The notes beneath the pieces were generated by a model. The model was given only the letters and a program-made list of their open reading frames with translations, was not told where the DNA came from and did no database searches. From the NCBI GenBank assembly GCA_963457665.1, contig OY735213.1, positions 50,102,785 to 50,166,784 on the forward strand: DNA of 64,000 nucleotides. The letters are read 5' to 3'. Source of the stretch: Thysanoteuthis rhombus (taxonomy: Eukaryota > Mollusca > Cephalopoda > Oegopsida > Thysanoteuthidae). Shown here in pieces: positions 12,301 to 26,100 of this stretch (its first letter is position 1; each line of letters opens with the position of its first letter). Position numbers and translations under genes: made by a program.

Positions 12301-14062
12301 GTGAGTGTTATTTTCTAATTCATTAAGTCTAAAATATATTGAAAATGTCCTTCCAAACTTTGCTTTTGTAACGAAGACTAACAATTTGAAATCTAATTAT
12401 TTGCTACTGGACCATGTGTGAATTTGCACATTTTTAATCTGATAAAGTGAAAAAAAACAAAACAATCCTATACGTATATTACTATCCTAGCCACAAAAGC
12501 AAAGTTTGAAGAGAAATAAGTGCCATTTCCTATACTTTTCACACTTAAGCAATCTGAAAATAACACTCACTACCCAAGAACAGAAATTGCATTTCACAGT
12601 GTTATCTAACATCTACATTGTATTAATATCTCTTCACATATTTGGATTAAAATGATTTTAGAAATGAGCAACACTTTTTTAGCCCTACTAATGCAAAATA
12701 TATAAGAATACTAAAAATAGTAACATTAGCAGGTCTGACTGGTACTTTGGGTCAAATCAGTGCATGGCTCTAATGATAAATATGGATATACAAGTGACCA
12801 CGACACAGAGAACGGGATTCAAACTTACAATAATTTGTACATCACTGATTTTTATTCCAGCACGGCTGCAACCATGTTTTTCTGACAATGTTCATATCAT
12901 GAAGTTTACAAATACCTCTTTCAAATTCTGTAGATGGCTAATGGACTTTTTATTGAAAAAAATGTGATTCAGTATGTTGAATTTCTTGATTAAACAATAG
13001 AAATTTCTACATTAAAAGTTCATGAACATCAAGTTGCAAGAAATGTTCATGTATGATTTAAAAACCAAAGTTATCTGTTTGTAAACATCCTCATTTTCTG
13101 ACTAATTCGAACATTGTTCCAATGGAAATTCTTTGTCATAAAGCACCTCTGACCATTGGAATAAGTTTTTTTCTCAACTTGCTGCTAAAACTAGTCTCAG
13201 ACAAGGGTTGGCAGATTTAAAAAGAAATGGAGATTATCCAAGCTTTATCTCAGAGACTTACCCAAGACAGGCAATGGAATAGCATCGAATTTGGAAATCA
13301 GTTGAGTCTGGAGGTAGAGGTTCAATACCAGCCTCTCAAGGGGGGCCTGCTTAAAGTTTGAAGGCAGAGGTTCGATACCAACCTCCCAAGGCAGCCCTCC
13401 TCGAGAGGCTGGTATTGATACTATTCCATTGCCTATTCTGGGTAAGTCTCTGAGATAAAGTTCAGATTATCTCCTCTTCTGGCCCGAATCTAGCAAACCT
13501 GTCTCAAACTCTTGTCTTGTAAGAGTAAGTAAATATGAATTGCTCATGAATTATTGTTTGATATATATTTTTTTTCCTTTCACATTCACTGTCTACTTTA
13601 TTTTCTCTTCTCTTTCCTTGCTATTACCAGTGCGTCTGTACAAACGCATGCATGACTTGGAGGCTCAGAAGAAAAGTCTACTCGAGGAGCTGAATTCTAA
13701 GGAGAGTCCCGAGGAAGAAAGGAACCGCCTCCTGCAGCAGCTAAAGTCCGATAATCAGGAAATCGCCAGCATTGAACGCCAGTAAGTCAGCTAGCGGTGA
13801 AGGGGCTTAGCAAACATTCAGGAAGAGATGCCAATATAATCATCTCCTCTTGATTTCATTCATTCTTCCATTCCCTCATATTATTGGTATCATTTCTGTC
13901 AATATAACTTTCTTCTTCAACTTTATATTTTGCACTTACAACAAGTCATCTAATCTAACATTGCAGCAAAGAAGGGATTTATTCAGCTGTTGTGAGTGTA
14001 TTTGTATTTTTTTTCAGTATAACTTGGATATTTCTGTCTAGAAAAGTATTCAGTTGTCTGCT

Positions 14063-14139
<77 letters not shown>

Positions 14140-17100
14140 AGTGGTGGGTTGCCTAATGATCAATGTTATGAAGAAGGGAAGGGCCGAATCGAGTTCAAAC
14201 AACTGCTGGGGCAGTTCGAGTTTCACCTAGCACTAATGCCCTTGGGAAATGGTTTAATCCACTTCCCTCTCTAGCTATGGGTAAATAGCAGGGCAGTTGA
14301 AGCCCTTTTACCCTTTAATATATGAATATAAACTATTCATGTGAATATGAAAGTTTCTTTCCTAAATTGATAAAATATGAGTTGATATAAAAATTTGCTT
14401 TTCGCATATGTGTAGAAAAGCTGATAAAGTTTTTTGTATCTGTTGTCGTGTATAGACTTTCCCCAGGATTTGCCAGACCTCTATATCATGGAGCCAATAC
14501 TTTCTGAACATGTCTATTTCATCACGCCATCTTATATTTTGCCAGTCACAGTTTCGCATATGATCTCTGTGATGTCCATAAGTCGTCTGAGATTCTTGCA
14601 ACATGACCAGCCTATGGTCATTTGAGTTTTCTTATGGATTCTATGATATTCCTGACTCCTATTTTTCCTCTAACATACTACGCTGTTCTGTGATTCCTCC
14701 AAGTGATGTTGAGCCTGATTCCTTCATGTGTACGTTGCATGGTTTTCAGTTTAAGGGTCAATATTTTGGTTAGGTTCCATGTTTCAGTTCCATAAGTGAC
14801 TATCGGGAGGATGCATTGGTTGCAGACCTTTCTTCTCAAAACTAATTGGATTTTCTTGTTTTTGAAGGTTGAACTTGCTCTACCAAAGGTTTGCCATCCT
14901 AGGATGATTCTTTGCTTTATTTCTTCTTCTTTTGAGGGTTTTTATCAAAATTTGTTGTCCTAGGTAGATGTTGCAGTCTACTTTTTATCAGGTCTGCATT
15001 TTGGATTTGGATTAATACCATAAATACGTATCACTTCTGCTTGTTCCTGTGTAATATATTTTTGAATTTTACAAAACAGTATCTAATTTATCGAACGCAA
15101 TGATAGTGTGGAATAGGTTAAATTTTCAATTTTAAAACAGGGAATATTATGTGACAGAAATTAATAGAAAAAATTTTATAAATCCAAAGATAAGTCTGAA
15201 TTATGAGCAAAGGGGAAAGCCCATCATCTGGGAAGAAGCTGAAGAAGACACTTGATTTTGTAAATAAAAAAGATAATTATTGCCCAATTTAAAGAAGGAA
15301 AAAAAGTTAATGTAAATGTACAGAATCTACAGTTGTATCATTTGACTATCTGTCTCTACATTTTATAAAAAATAAAAGAAAAAATAATGGAAGCAGTGAA
15401 AGGTTCAAACAAGTATGAAATCTTCAAAAATATCAAAGAAACAGCTAGGGTCCATTCATGCAATGGGAAAAAATGTTAATGCTGTGGATCAAAGATCAGA
15501 TTCAAAAACTCGAACCACCAAGCTCAACAATAATTCAGGCAAATACAAAAAGACTTTAAAAGGATTATAGAGAGAAATTTACAGCAGGTCACCATTGGTT
15601 AAATAGATTTTTAAAAAGATACAGTTTATACGAAATTCAGGTCAAAGGTGAAGTAGTAAGAACAGATGAAGGAGCTGCCAAAAAGTTCATTAAAAGTGTT
15701 GATGCATTGATCAGTGAAGAAGGATACCTACCTGAGCAAATATTCAATGTTGGCAAAACTGAGCTCCTCTGGAAGGGGATGCCAATACAAACTTTTATCC
15801 GTAAAGAAGCAAAATCCAAGCCTGGATTTGAGTCATCTAAAGATCTTTTAACTTAGTTGTCGTCCTTATATTATTTAGTATCTGATATATTGTTGAACAA
15901 CCGTAGTTACTAGGAGGAAATGTAACTGGTTTCAAGCTTTATCTTTTTCTGATTTACCATTCCAAGAACCCAGTGCATTCAAAAACATTAATCAACCTAG
16001 CCTGCCTGTCCATTATAGATAATGGATAACTTGGGCATCGTTTGAAGACTTCCGAGTGTTTAGCCATATTGCACAGAAAAAAGTGCACCATTCAAGATTT
16101 CACTACTTTTAGATAATGCCCCCCAGTTAGATGACCTTAACCCTGATGTTGAAGTTATCATTCAGCCCATTCGGATCAAAGCACAATATCTACTTTTAAA
16201 ACTTATTACCTACTATCCACATTTGCACAAGCCATACCAATAACAGATAATGAATAAATAACATTTTGTGATTATCGGAAAGGTTGCATCCTAATTGTGC
16301 CAATCAAGAATATCAAAGCAACCATCTTTCTTTTTTCTTTTTTTTTGAAAATTATCCCCCAAAATAAGTTTTATGGAGTGCTTTAATTTACAATGTAAGT
16401 TAATGCTAAATTTGCCCCTTAGTTTGTGTCTGGCTGCAGTCTCATTTGTTTTTTATAAAATCCAGACTTTTTAGTGATCCAACAAAGGCAAGAGAAGTAA
16501 CTTATTCATTGATCAACCTTTCTTCTAATTCTTTAACTGATCAACCCCAACATTGCCTACTGCCAAAAGACAATACTGGAATCACTAAAAATGACAGTCC
16601 TCATGTCTTCGTTGTGAAATGACTCGCATATTGATTTCCAATATATCTGAAAATCCAAAAATGTATCTGCATATTTTTCTTTCAGGATACAATCACTGCA
16701 AAATGAGTACCAAATTCTCCAGGATGAGATGAGACAACTGGAGAGTGACATACAAGAGAGTCAAAGTAAGTAACTACTCACTATGTTATTTAATACTATC
16801 TAATATGTAGTCGACCAACCAAGCTATTGAAGATATATATGCATGTGTTTCTTTGTGTCTTTCTTTCTTTCTTTCTTTGCTTCAGTGCCCCGGGCCCTAC
16901 CGTTCTTTTTACAGAATTAGAAATTGGCCTCAGTACTCCTTCTTAGAATTGTTTTTTTTTTCTGATAAAGCCTTCTGGGCCATTCTTAATTCTTATTCCG
17001 ATGGTTTTATTATATTATTTACTATCTAATATGTATTCTTCTATTTATATAAAACAACTGCCTCTGTGTATCTATCAGTGCTATGTTCAGCTACATATAT

Positions 17101-20100
17101 ATGGTAGGATTCTCACCTTTCAGGGAAATGTCAGGGAAAAAAAAATTCTCAAGATCAGGGAATTATCTGGAAGTTTTGAGATTTCCCAAACTTGTTCAAA
17201 ATGTCTGGGAATTTTTTATATTGTCAGAGAAAAATCATCTCATTCATGGGATTCACAATTCTAGCTTTGTTTTTTTTTTTTGATCAAGCATAATTTGCAG
17301 ATTATAGGTTGATGAAATATTTTCAATGTGTTTTTTATATATTTATACAAAAAGTTGGCTAAGAGTAACTTAATGAGAGAACAGAGGTCATCACTTTTAT
17401 GTTGATCTATCTATTGTTGTTATCTATTTGAAAAATGTCTGAGAATTTGGAACTGGCAAATTGGTGACAACCTTGTATATGATACCAAGAATGTCATCAG
17501 GATCAATCTCTTCTTTGGTGTCATAATTCAAATTTTAAAAAAAGTCAGTTTTACATGCAATCAGAATATCTTGCTTGTTATTGAAACTCCATGGGTAACC
17601 TCAAGCTCATGGTTTGCAGGTTGTGTGCCACAGCACGATAGTGTCTTGCCTAAATTTTTCCAGATACACAAACGTGTATTTCTATGGCTTAAAAATGACG
17701 TACTACAGTTGACCAATTCACATCTAGTTATTTTGCAATTTAACATGTTACTTGTGCTCAATTCACTAGTCTTTTTTTTTTTACTTTGGAGGTCTTCCAC
17801 AGTCTTTTTGGTACAATGTAGAGAAGGTGCAAACATGTTCTGATGGGTCATCCTCTGATGATTGTCAGTTGAGAAGCTCTTGATTTATCTTTAAGAACAA
17901 ATAAAAATCTTTGCTATTATTATGTTTTATTATACATTTGCTAAGTATGGAAATTTTAAAATTTTGTACCACCAAAAGACTTTTCATGATTTCTCGTATT
18001 TCTTTTCATTTCTTTGCCTTTTGTAACATCAAATGAGTGAAGATGTGAAATTTTACAATTTCAAATGAGGACCACCTTACCTACATTGTACAAAAAAGGC
18101 TTTATTTTTGCGTCTTGTGCATCAGATCCTCAGAGCACACCCATGATACAAATCACCATATGCCACAGTTGCTAAGGGTGTTGGCATTTTACTCAAGTCC
18201 CTATTCTCTTGAGTTAAGATTGATGAGACTTGGTTGCTTTGTGTGGTGTTTTATTTCAAAGTAAACGTTTCAAGAGAAAGAAAGCTGTGGAGAGTCATGA
18301 TCACCCTTATCCTGAAGGGACATGACACATGAAGAAGAGGTTTCATGTTTACTGATTACATAGTACTTAACGACTCAAGGAAGTAGAAATTGGTAAGGTG
18401 TGTCTTCACTCTCAGGGATGATCTTTCAAGAGGAACATGTTTCAGAGACTGTAACTAAAACTGTCATTACAGGTTTCTTCAGTTTTTAAAGTTTGGCTGG
18501 CTTTATATGTTTGTATCTATCATGCGCGCAGGCCACACCAATGAAGCTAGAGGGCTGAAAATTTAAGCATTTACTCCTTATTGTGTCGAGAAAAAACTAA
18601 CTGTTTTTTTTTTTGTTGTTTTTTGAAAATCCCCCCCCTTATGGATTTTTAGCCAGGGGTTCGCTTTGCAATTTAAGTTCATGCTAAATTGGTCCCTTTG
18701 TTTGTGTCCTGCAACATTCACGCTTGTTCTTGAAAAATTGAGACTTCTTTAGAGATCACTGCTCAACAAAAGGTGAAAGTAACTGATCCTTTTTCCAATT
18801 TTTTTAATTGATCAACCCCAACATTGAATGCTGCCAAAAGGCATCGGTCATGTGATGGTTTCTATTGAATAACTAACCAGACTTGTACTAAGAGTCACTC
18901 ATTCAACTCCAAGTTAGTTGATTTTCCTGATTAAACAAAGTGTTTTGTTGCCAACATATTACAGCTGCAAGTTGATTCTTTGAATCAGTAGTCCCTCTTC
19001 TTTATGCTGATGTTGTGGGCCAAGAAAGACAACCGCAATTCAAAGTCAATTACCCAAAACATTTCCCAGTGAGCAGAGGTGTTGTTTTCATCACCAAATC
19101 AAAGAAATTATGTGGAACACAATGACATTAATCCAACCATGCTTCAATAATCTAACTACCAATATTCAAATGCAATAAGTCTTTTACTTACCTCACTCCA
19201 CTGAGACATGCTGCGAAGATTCACATCAAATATTGGGTCAGGTAGAAGAAAAACTATCTCCCTGTAGAATTTTCTTGACATCATCAGAATTTGCTGTTTT
19301 TTTTTTTTGTCTGAATGATGTAATTTCTAGTGGCCATAAAATCAGGGTCCAGTTACTCACTGTAATTCTGTATCAAATTGAACCCTCATCTGAAACATGA
19401 TGTTATGGGCAGAAATCACCCAATTTAGTTTTAATCTTCAAGTTAAATCATGATGAAGATGTAGGGCTGAGGAGATTTCTTCTACCATGTGCTGGAAATC
19501 AATTACAAACAAATTGAAGACTGACCCAACCCTCTCACAGAGATGCATGTGGACACATCTAAAAAATGTAATTATGTCTTAATTGATTGAAAATTGATAA
19601 AACTAATATTTTAATCACATTAATCAAGTCTTTTGGTGAAATCTATCCATATTCACAGGTTTCAGGATTAGTGTACAATAATATACATAAAAATGTTGGG
19701 GTTCAGCACCCACCTGCCTTATATTGTACTCTAATGGACCATGCTAAATCTAGGGACATTGTATCAGAAAGCAAGTGAAACGCATAACTTTCAGAATCAT
19801 TTTTGCATATCTTTTCAACTTTGCTACTATTACAATAATAACTAGAATTCTAACGGAAATTGTGAATCACCGGTACCCATTCATGCTGTTTTTTTACAAC
19901 GTACGTAGAGCATTGATGGGGTTGGTGGTGGTGGTAAAATTAAGTTACTTTGATAAAAATACTACCAATACATTAAATAGAAGTGAACAAAACAACTTCT
20001 GATGTCCCCCCCCCAAAGAATTCAAAAATGGGGTAGAATTCAAGTTTCAATGTTTATTAAAAGAATAGAAATGTACAATAGTGTCAGTCAAGTTCAACAA

Positions 20101-23100
20101 ACTAAAATAAATGTTGAATGAACTTATATGGGAGAGATATTGCATATGTGTGATACTAAATGGTGAGTCATTATTGTGCAAACCTAATATACATGATGAC
20201 ACATGCAATTTGGAAGAGCAAGAGTAACGTCCCCTTGATCACTCAACACGTCAGATATTTTAATAATAAAAATCAGTTCTATCTGCTGCCTCGGATGTGG
20301 TGATTCTCACTTTATGGCTTGTTCATACAATTCAAGGGTCTGAACCATAAATTTACGATTGAAAAAAACCCCAAAAAACTTATATATAAACTAGCAGACC
20401 AATTCATCATAAACCTTCATTGTAAATTGAACCCTCTAATGAAAATCTGATTGGGGGGGGGGAGAGTAATTGGAGAGGAAAAAAAAGAATTCCCTACTCA
20501 TGGGGGTGGGGTACAAAATTTAAATATTCTGCTATGGCTAATGAGGGCTAAGGGAAGTCCAGATAGATACAGAGATACACATAAGTGTTAGAACACATGA
20601 TTAACCTAAATCCAGCAACAGAGATTAAACCAGTCTGTCATGGGTAGCACTGATTAATATCTCACAAAAGATGCAGTGTAAGAAAACTACCTTTTTGTAG
20701 TTTGATTAGTTTGCATCCTTGACACCTGAAAAATTAGATTGTAGGATTTGGGGGTTTCTTTTCTTTTTTTTTTACCAGTAACTCAAATATATTAGAAACA
20801 GTTAACCAAAACTGTCAACATAGATTTTTCAAGTTGGTCTGGCTGGCTGGCTAGCTGGCTGGCTAACATGTACTGGCTGTACCAAGGGAGCTTGAGGGCT
20901 AAAAATTTAGATATTTACTCCTTGTCACGTCTACAAGACACAAGCTATTTCTTGGATTTTTTGAGGGAAAATTACTCTCAAAAATAGGTTTAATGCAGTG
21001 GGGGGGGGTTAGTTTGCAATTTGAGTTTATGCTAAGTAGGTCCCTTATTTTGTATCCAGCTGCATCTATATTAGTTTTTCAAAAATCAGACTTTTTAGTG
21101 ATGCAACAAGAGGTGTGAAAAGCAACTTATTCATTGATCACCTCTTTTTTCAATTTTTTTTCAGGCATTGGAAAAAGGTTGAAATTGGAATTCAAGTGAG
21201 TCTGTGGTGGAGGTTCAGCACCAGCCTTTTGAGGCAGGGCCAAGTGGCTGGTACCTCTGCCTCCAGGGTCACTCAATTTCCTAATTCAACTCAATTCCAA
21301 TGGGTAAGTCTCTAAGATTACCTCCCTTTTAGGTCAAATTAGGCAACCCTGCCCAAATGAGTATCAACAAACTCTTGATTATAAGCATCTTATTAACCTC
21401 GCTTCTCAATGATCAATTCTATTCCCCATTCAGTGATTAACCTGAACTGATCAAGTCTTTTAGAGCTGGTTTGAAACAGCTGGTGACTGGATACAGGCAA
21501 TATCAAAGTTGATAGGAAAGAAAAGACTAGACGCCTGTTCAAAATCTAAAACAGCTATTTATTCGTGAAGATACAATGTTGTGTTGGTTCTCCCTCTCGG
21601 CAACAATAAACACAATGGTTCAATGATGTCTCAAGTTTCTTTTGCTAGGTTGGTTGATTTTAGCAGAATTTAAGTTGAAAAAAAGGGAAAATTGTTGTAG
21701 CAACTGTACCCAGCAGTAAGTATCAGGGAGAACATTAATCTTTTCTCCAAAGTCTAGCATTATTTATTACGGGTATGAATTAAAAAAAAATGACTATTTT
21801 TGCTCACCTGTTCATTTGCTACCACTCATTCTGATCGGGGGAATGTCTCTAACTTACACCCATGGGGCAGAGTGTCTGTCACTAGAACTTTTTTCAATTT
21901 TTAAGCTGATCTAGCTGACTATGTATTTTTATATATATGTATGTATGTATGTATCGCATAAATAAGCCACACTAATGGAGCTAAAGGGCTTGAAGTTTAA
22001 ACATTTACTCCTTGTTATGTCTAAAAAAAGTTTTCTTTATTCAAATCCGCCCCTAATATCTTTTTAGGGGTTCAATTTACAGTATAAGTTTATTTCAAGT
22101 TGGTTCCTTAATTTGTATTGGACATTATTCATGCTTGTTTCTTGAAAATTCAGACTTTTTTTTTATTAATCCCTGTCCAAAAGAAGGTGATAGAAGTGAC
22201 CAATTCATTGATGACTCTTTTTTCCAATTTTTTAATTGATCACCTACGTCATTGCATGCTGCTGAAAGATGTTGGTCACATAACGATTTCTATCGAGTGA
22301 CTAGCCAGACGTGTATTTGTAGATTTCACATAATTGATGTAGCAAGTTTTTCTAAGTTTGGTGAATTTTTAATTTTAATTTATTTTTTAGTTGCATTAGT
22401 GTCTTGAGTATCAATTGACTGACATGGCAAAATGTTTGTTATGTCTCTTTCTCAGTGTAGATGTTTTTCATCTAAATCTAATGTTTTTGGTTGCATGTAT
22501 ATGATAGAAATAGCAATGCAGGTGATCTTCAATAAAATAAGTAATAATTTTATGACCCTCAAAAGAAAAAGAAATCAAGCAAAGAATCACACTAGGATGG
22601 CAAGCCTTTGGCAGAGCTAGCTCAACCTTCAAAAATAATAAGATCCCATTAATCCTAAAAAGAAGGGTGTATAACCAATGCATCCTCCCAATAGTCACTT
22701 ATGGAGCTGAAACATGGAGCCTAACCAAGAGACAGACCCGCAAATTGAGAACCATACAACGTGCACATGAAAGAATTATGCTGGGCCTCACATGGAGAGA
22801 CCACAAGACAGCACAGTACATCTGAGAAAAAACAAGAGTGAGGGACCTGATAGAACCCATTAAAAATCTCAAATGGTGATGGGCTGGTCATGTTGCAAGA
22901 ATGGTGGACAACTGATGGACATCACGACTCACAACATGGATCCCCCGAGATCACATGCGCGACCAAGGCTGGCAGAATATAAGATGGAGAGACGAACTAG
23001 ACAAGTTCATAAAGTACTGGCTCCGTAACGCCCATGATAGAGAAGTATGGCAAATCCTGGGGAAGGTCTATGTCCAACGACAGACCTTAAAAGACTGATG

Positions 23101-26100
23101 ATGATGATGAATAAAATAAGTAATATTTTTATTGAATGAACAGTTTATCTTGTAGCTCCACAAATGGCCCCGCCAACCAGCCAAGTGGGCTACAGATTTT
23201 TCTCTTTTTGAGTGCTGATTTCTGTGTGTGTGTGTGTGTGTGTGTATGTGTGTGTCTGGGTGTTTCTTGTCACAATCTTGTAAATTTGCATGAGTACACT
23301 GTTGGATATGATCTTGAATGAACTGTCTTTAAAAAAATGCTTTTTTGGGTCCCAATAGTCATTTTAGACCAATAATGTCCAAATCTTATGCTGATATTTT
23401 TTTAGTTAATATCTTTAGATAATTTATTCTCGTGCGTGTACAGGCTATGGTGATTCACTTATGCAATGTAAAGATATTCATTTGATTTACATTAATAAAA
23501 TAGGTAATATTTTCATTCAAGTATTGATAAAATACTTTCAATAAATTAAGTGATATTTTGTTAAAATGAATGTTGAAGATTGAACTCACGTTCAATTTCT
23601 TGATGATATATAATTTATTTCATGGATTTTAGACATAAATCTGCAAAATCAAGATGCTTTTAAGATGTTTTTTACTCATTCGAGATAAAACTTTGAAAAT
23701 AAAGTTGGTAACACAGCCCTTGATGAAACTTCACTCAAAAAAAGAACTAGATCCTCTATTGTCTGACTTTCAGGCTTGCTTTTTTATCAGCCTTTAAGAT
23801 ATCTTGTTAGACATACACCCCCCCCCAAGTAAGTGTAATAGAGGAGGGAGGGTCAGACCGATCCTTAGAGAGGAAGAGATGGTTACATGTCTTCCCCAAG
23901 GGCATCAGTGCAAAGTGAATGCCAACTGCCTCTACCAGAGTTTGAACTCGGCTCGCCAATCCCATTCTTCGTAACATTATCCACTCGGTCACTCACACCC
24001 TAACTTTGAGAATTAAACTATGCAATTCTTTGTCTAATGCATTACTAACTAGAAGTGCTCACAAATGATCAGATGGTTTCCTTTCAGTGATGTAGCTGAA
24101 ATGGGGGGGTGTAAATCTATCGCCCGAGGCTCTCAATTGAAGGGGGCCCCAAAAGCTTCATGAATAATAGTTCACCTATTCTTATTTACATTATACAATA
24201 ACAAATCTCACTAAATTTTGGAAAGGGGCCCTCAAGAAGCCAAGCCTGTCCCCTCTCCACCCGACAAATCTCCAGCTATGCTCAATGTAGCGAACTATCC
24301 TATATTTAATAGGGCAATCCTATATTTCAACCTGTTGTCCTATATCTTGTATTAACTCGTGAAATGTTCTAAATCCCAATAATTTATCTCATATTCACTT
24401 GTAAATGTACAATAGTTCTTTGAATTTCCTTGCTGAGTTAAAGTAGTTTCACTACAACTTATTAATATATTATTTTTCAGATTCTTTTGTGTCACGAGGT
24501 ACTTCAATCAACAAAGTTTTTTATTTTAAAATAGATATTTCCCAAATATGTTCATGTTATTCCTAATAATTTAAGAATGCTCTTAAATTTCTTTTAAAAA
24601 CAATGGGAAGGGCAAAATTTCAAGCATTCTCCAAACCATTTCCGGATCCCCCAAAACACGTGGGTGCTTGGTAACCTTCCCTTTCCTACATTCTCTTTTC
24701 CCTCTTCCAGAAGTTGGCAACCCACCCTGTCCATCTTCCTCTCTCTCTCTCTCCCATCTGTACTTTCTCTTTTTATTACAGCTTGTCACCTCCTTATCCA
24801 AGTGGTTTTGAGGACCAAGTTGACAATTAGTATCCTAAATGTATGCAAACAAGTATTGAGGGGAACTTGAAAGCACTCAGAGAGTGCATATCTCTGCCGA
24901 TGCCATTGTTTCTAAAAAGATTAAATGAAAATCAGATCATATGTTGCTATGATACAGAGCAGGTAACTGAGGGGAAAAAAATTCTGAGATCCACCCAAAA
25001 ATTCAACCTATTTATCCTAACCACATGGCCTGTTCTCCAGAAAGGAAATTCATTGAGAACTATTGAAGATATTGTGTGGACATATATCTACGATGTAGGG
25101 GAGGTAACCGGGAAAAAAATGCCAGGACCTGCTTTAAAATTTAATCACTCCTTCCGTAGCCCATTACCTGCTGTTCCAGTAAATTTCATTGAAAATCATT
25201 GAGAACTTTTGGAGATATTGTGTTGAAGGTCCGACAGGCATGAGTGAATGAATATGCCTCTTCCAACTTCTTTGCCAAAGATAAACTGATCATATAGCAA
25301 ATGAAAACTGTCACCTTTGTTATGATTAGTTGTTTGTATATGAAGGATTTAGGAAATTGTGACTATGATGACATAACAATGTGATCAGAATACAAGCTTC
25401 ATGTAAAAAGAATGGTACAGATTAATAAGATTAGAATGGGTTAAAAGGATACAGAATGATGCAGATTCTTGAAAACCTCTTTTCGCTTGATATCAGAATG
25501 ATATACATCTATGATTCCCAAAGTGTGCACTGTGGGGAACCATTGATTGCTCCTAGGGGTGCTGTGTGGTTTTCAAAGATTTTAATGATACTAATGAGTT
25601 GATATTAAAAAATTTGAAAAAATCATCTGAATTGACTATTTTTCAAAAAAGTTATTCTCCTTGTCTTTTGCTAATGGAAAAGTTTTTATTGAACATTTAT
25701 AGAGATTGTGAAAGTTATGATATAACAAATAAAAGCTGGTGACACATGGCAGTAGATGTGAAAGTTCAGTATTTTCTGACTTGGGGTGCCATGAAAAATT
25801 CTTATTCAGTAAGGCAGCATGATTCAGAAAAGTTTGGGAACCACTGATATAGACTGATAAACCTAAAAGATGCCACTTTCCATATCTAAGAGTTTGAAAA
25901 GCTCTGTAAATTGTTGATTGTCTTGATTCTAAATGAACTTAACTCATGAAATTAAATTCATTTATTGAAAACTTTGAATTTTATTATAATGGGAAATAAA
26001 TTCTATGTAAACTTACTTCCATTCAACTTTTAGGCATAATTTGAAGAAAAAGTTTGCTACTTTTTTGACAGGAGAGTTACATCTTTGTTTTATGCTAGTA

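Noticed and set aside
17561-17851. 96-codon minus ORF (with a 90-codon ORF opposite)
   Set aside because: Mirror open frames on both strands, lysine run from poly-T, no recognisable pattern.
24843-25202. 119-codon plus ORF as a gene
   Set aside because: Spans an internally duplicated non-coding repeat; no family pattern, no splice context.
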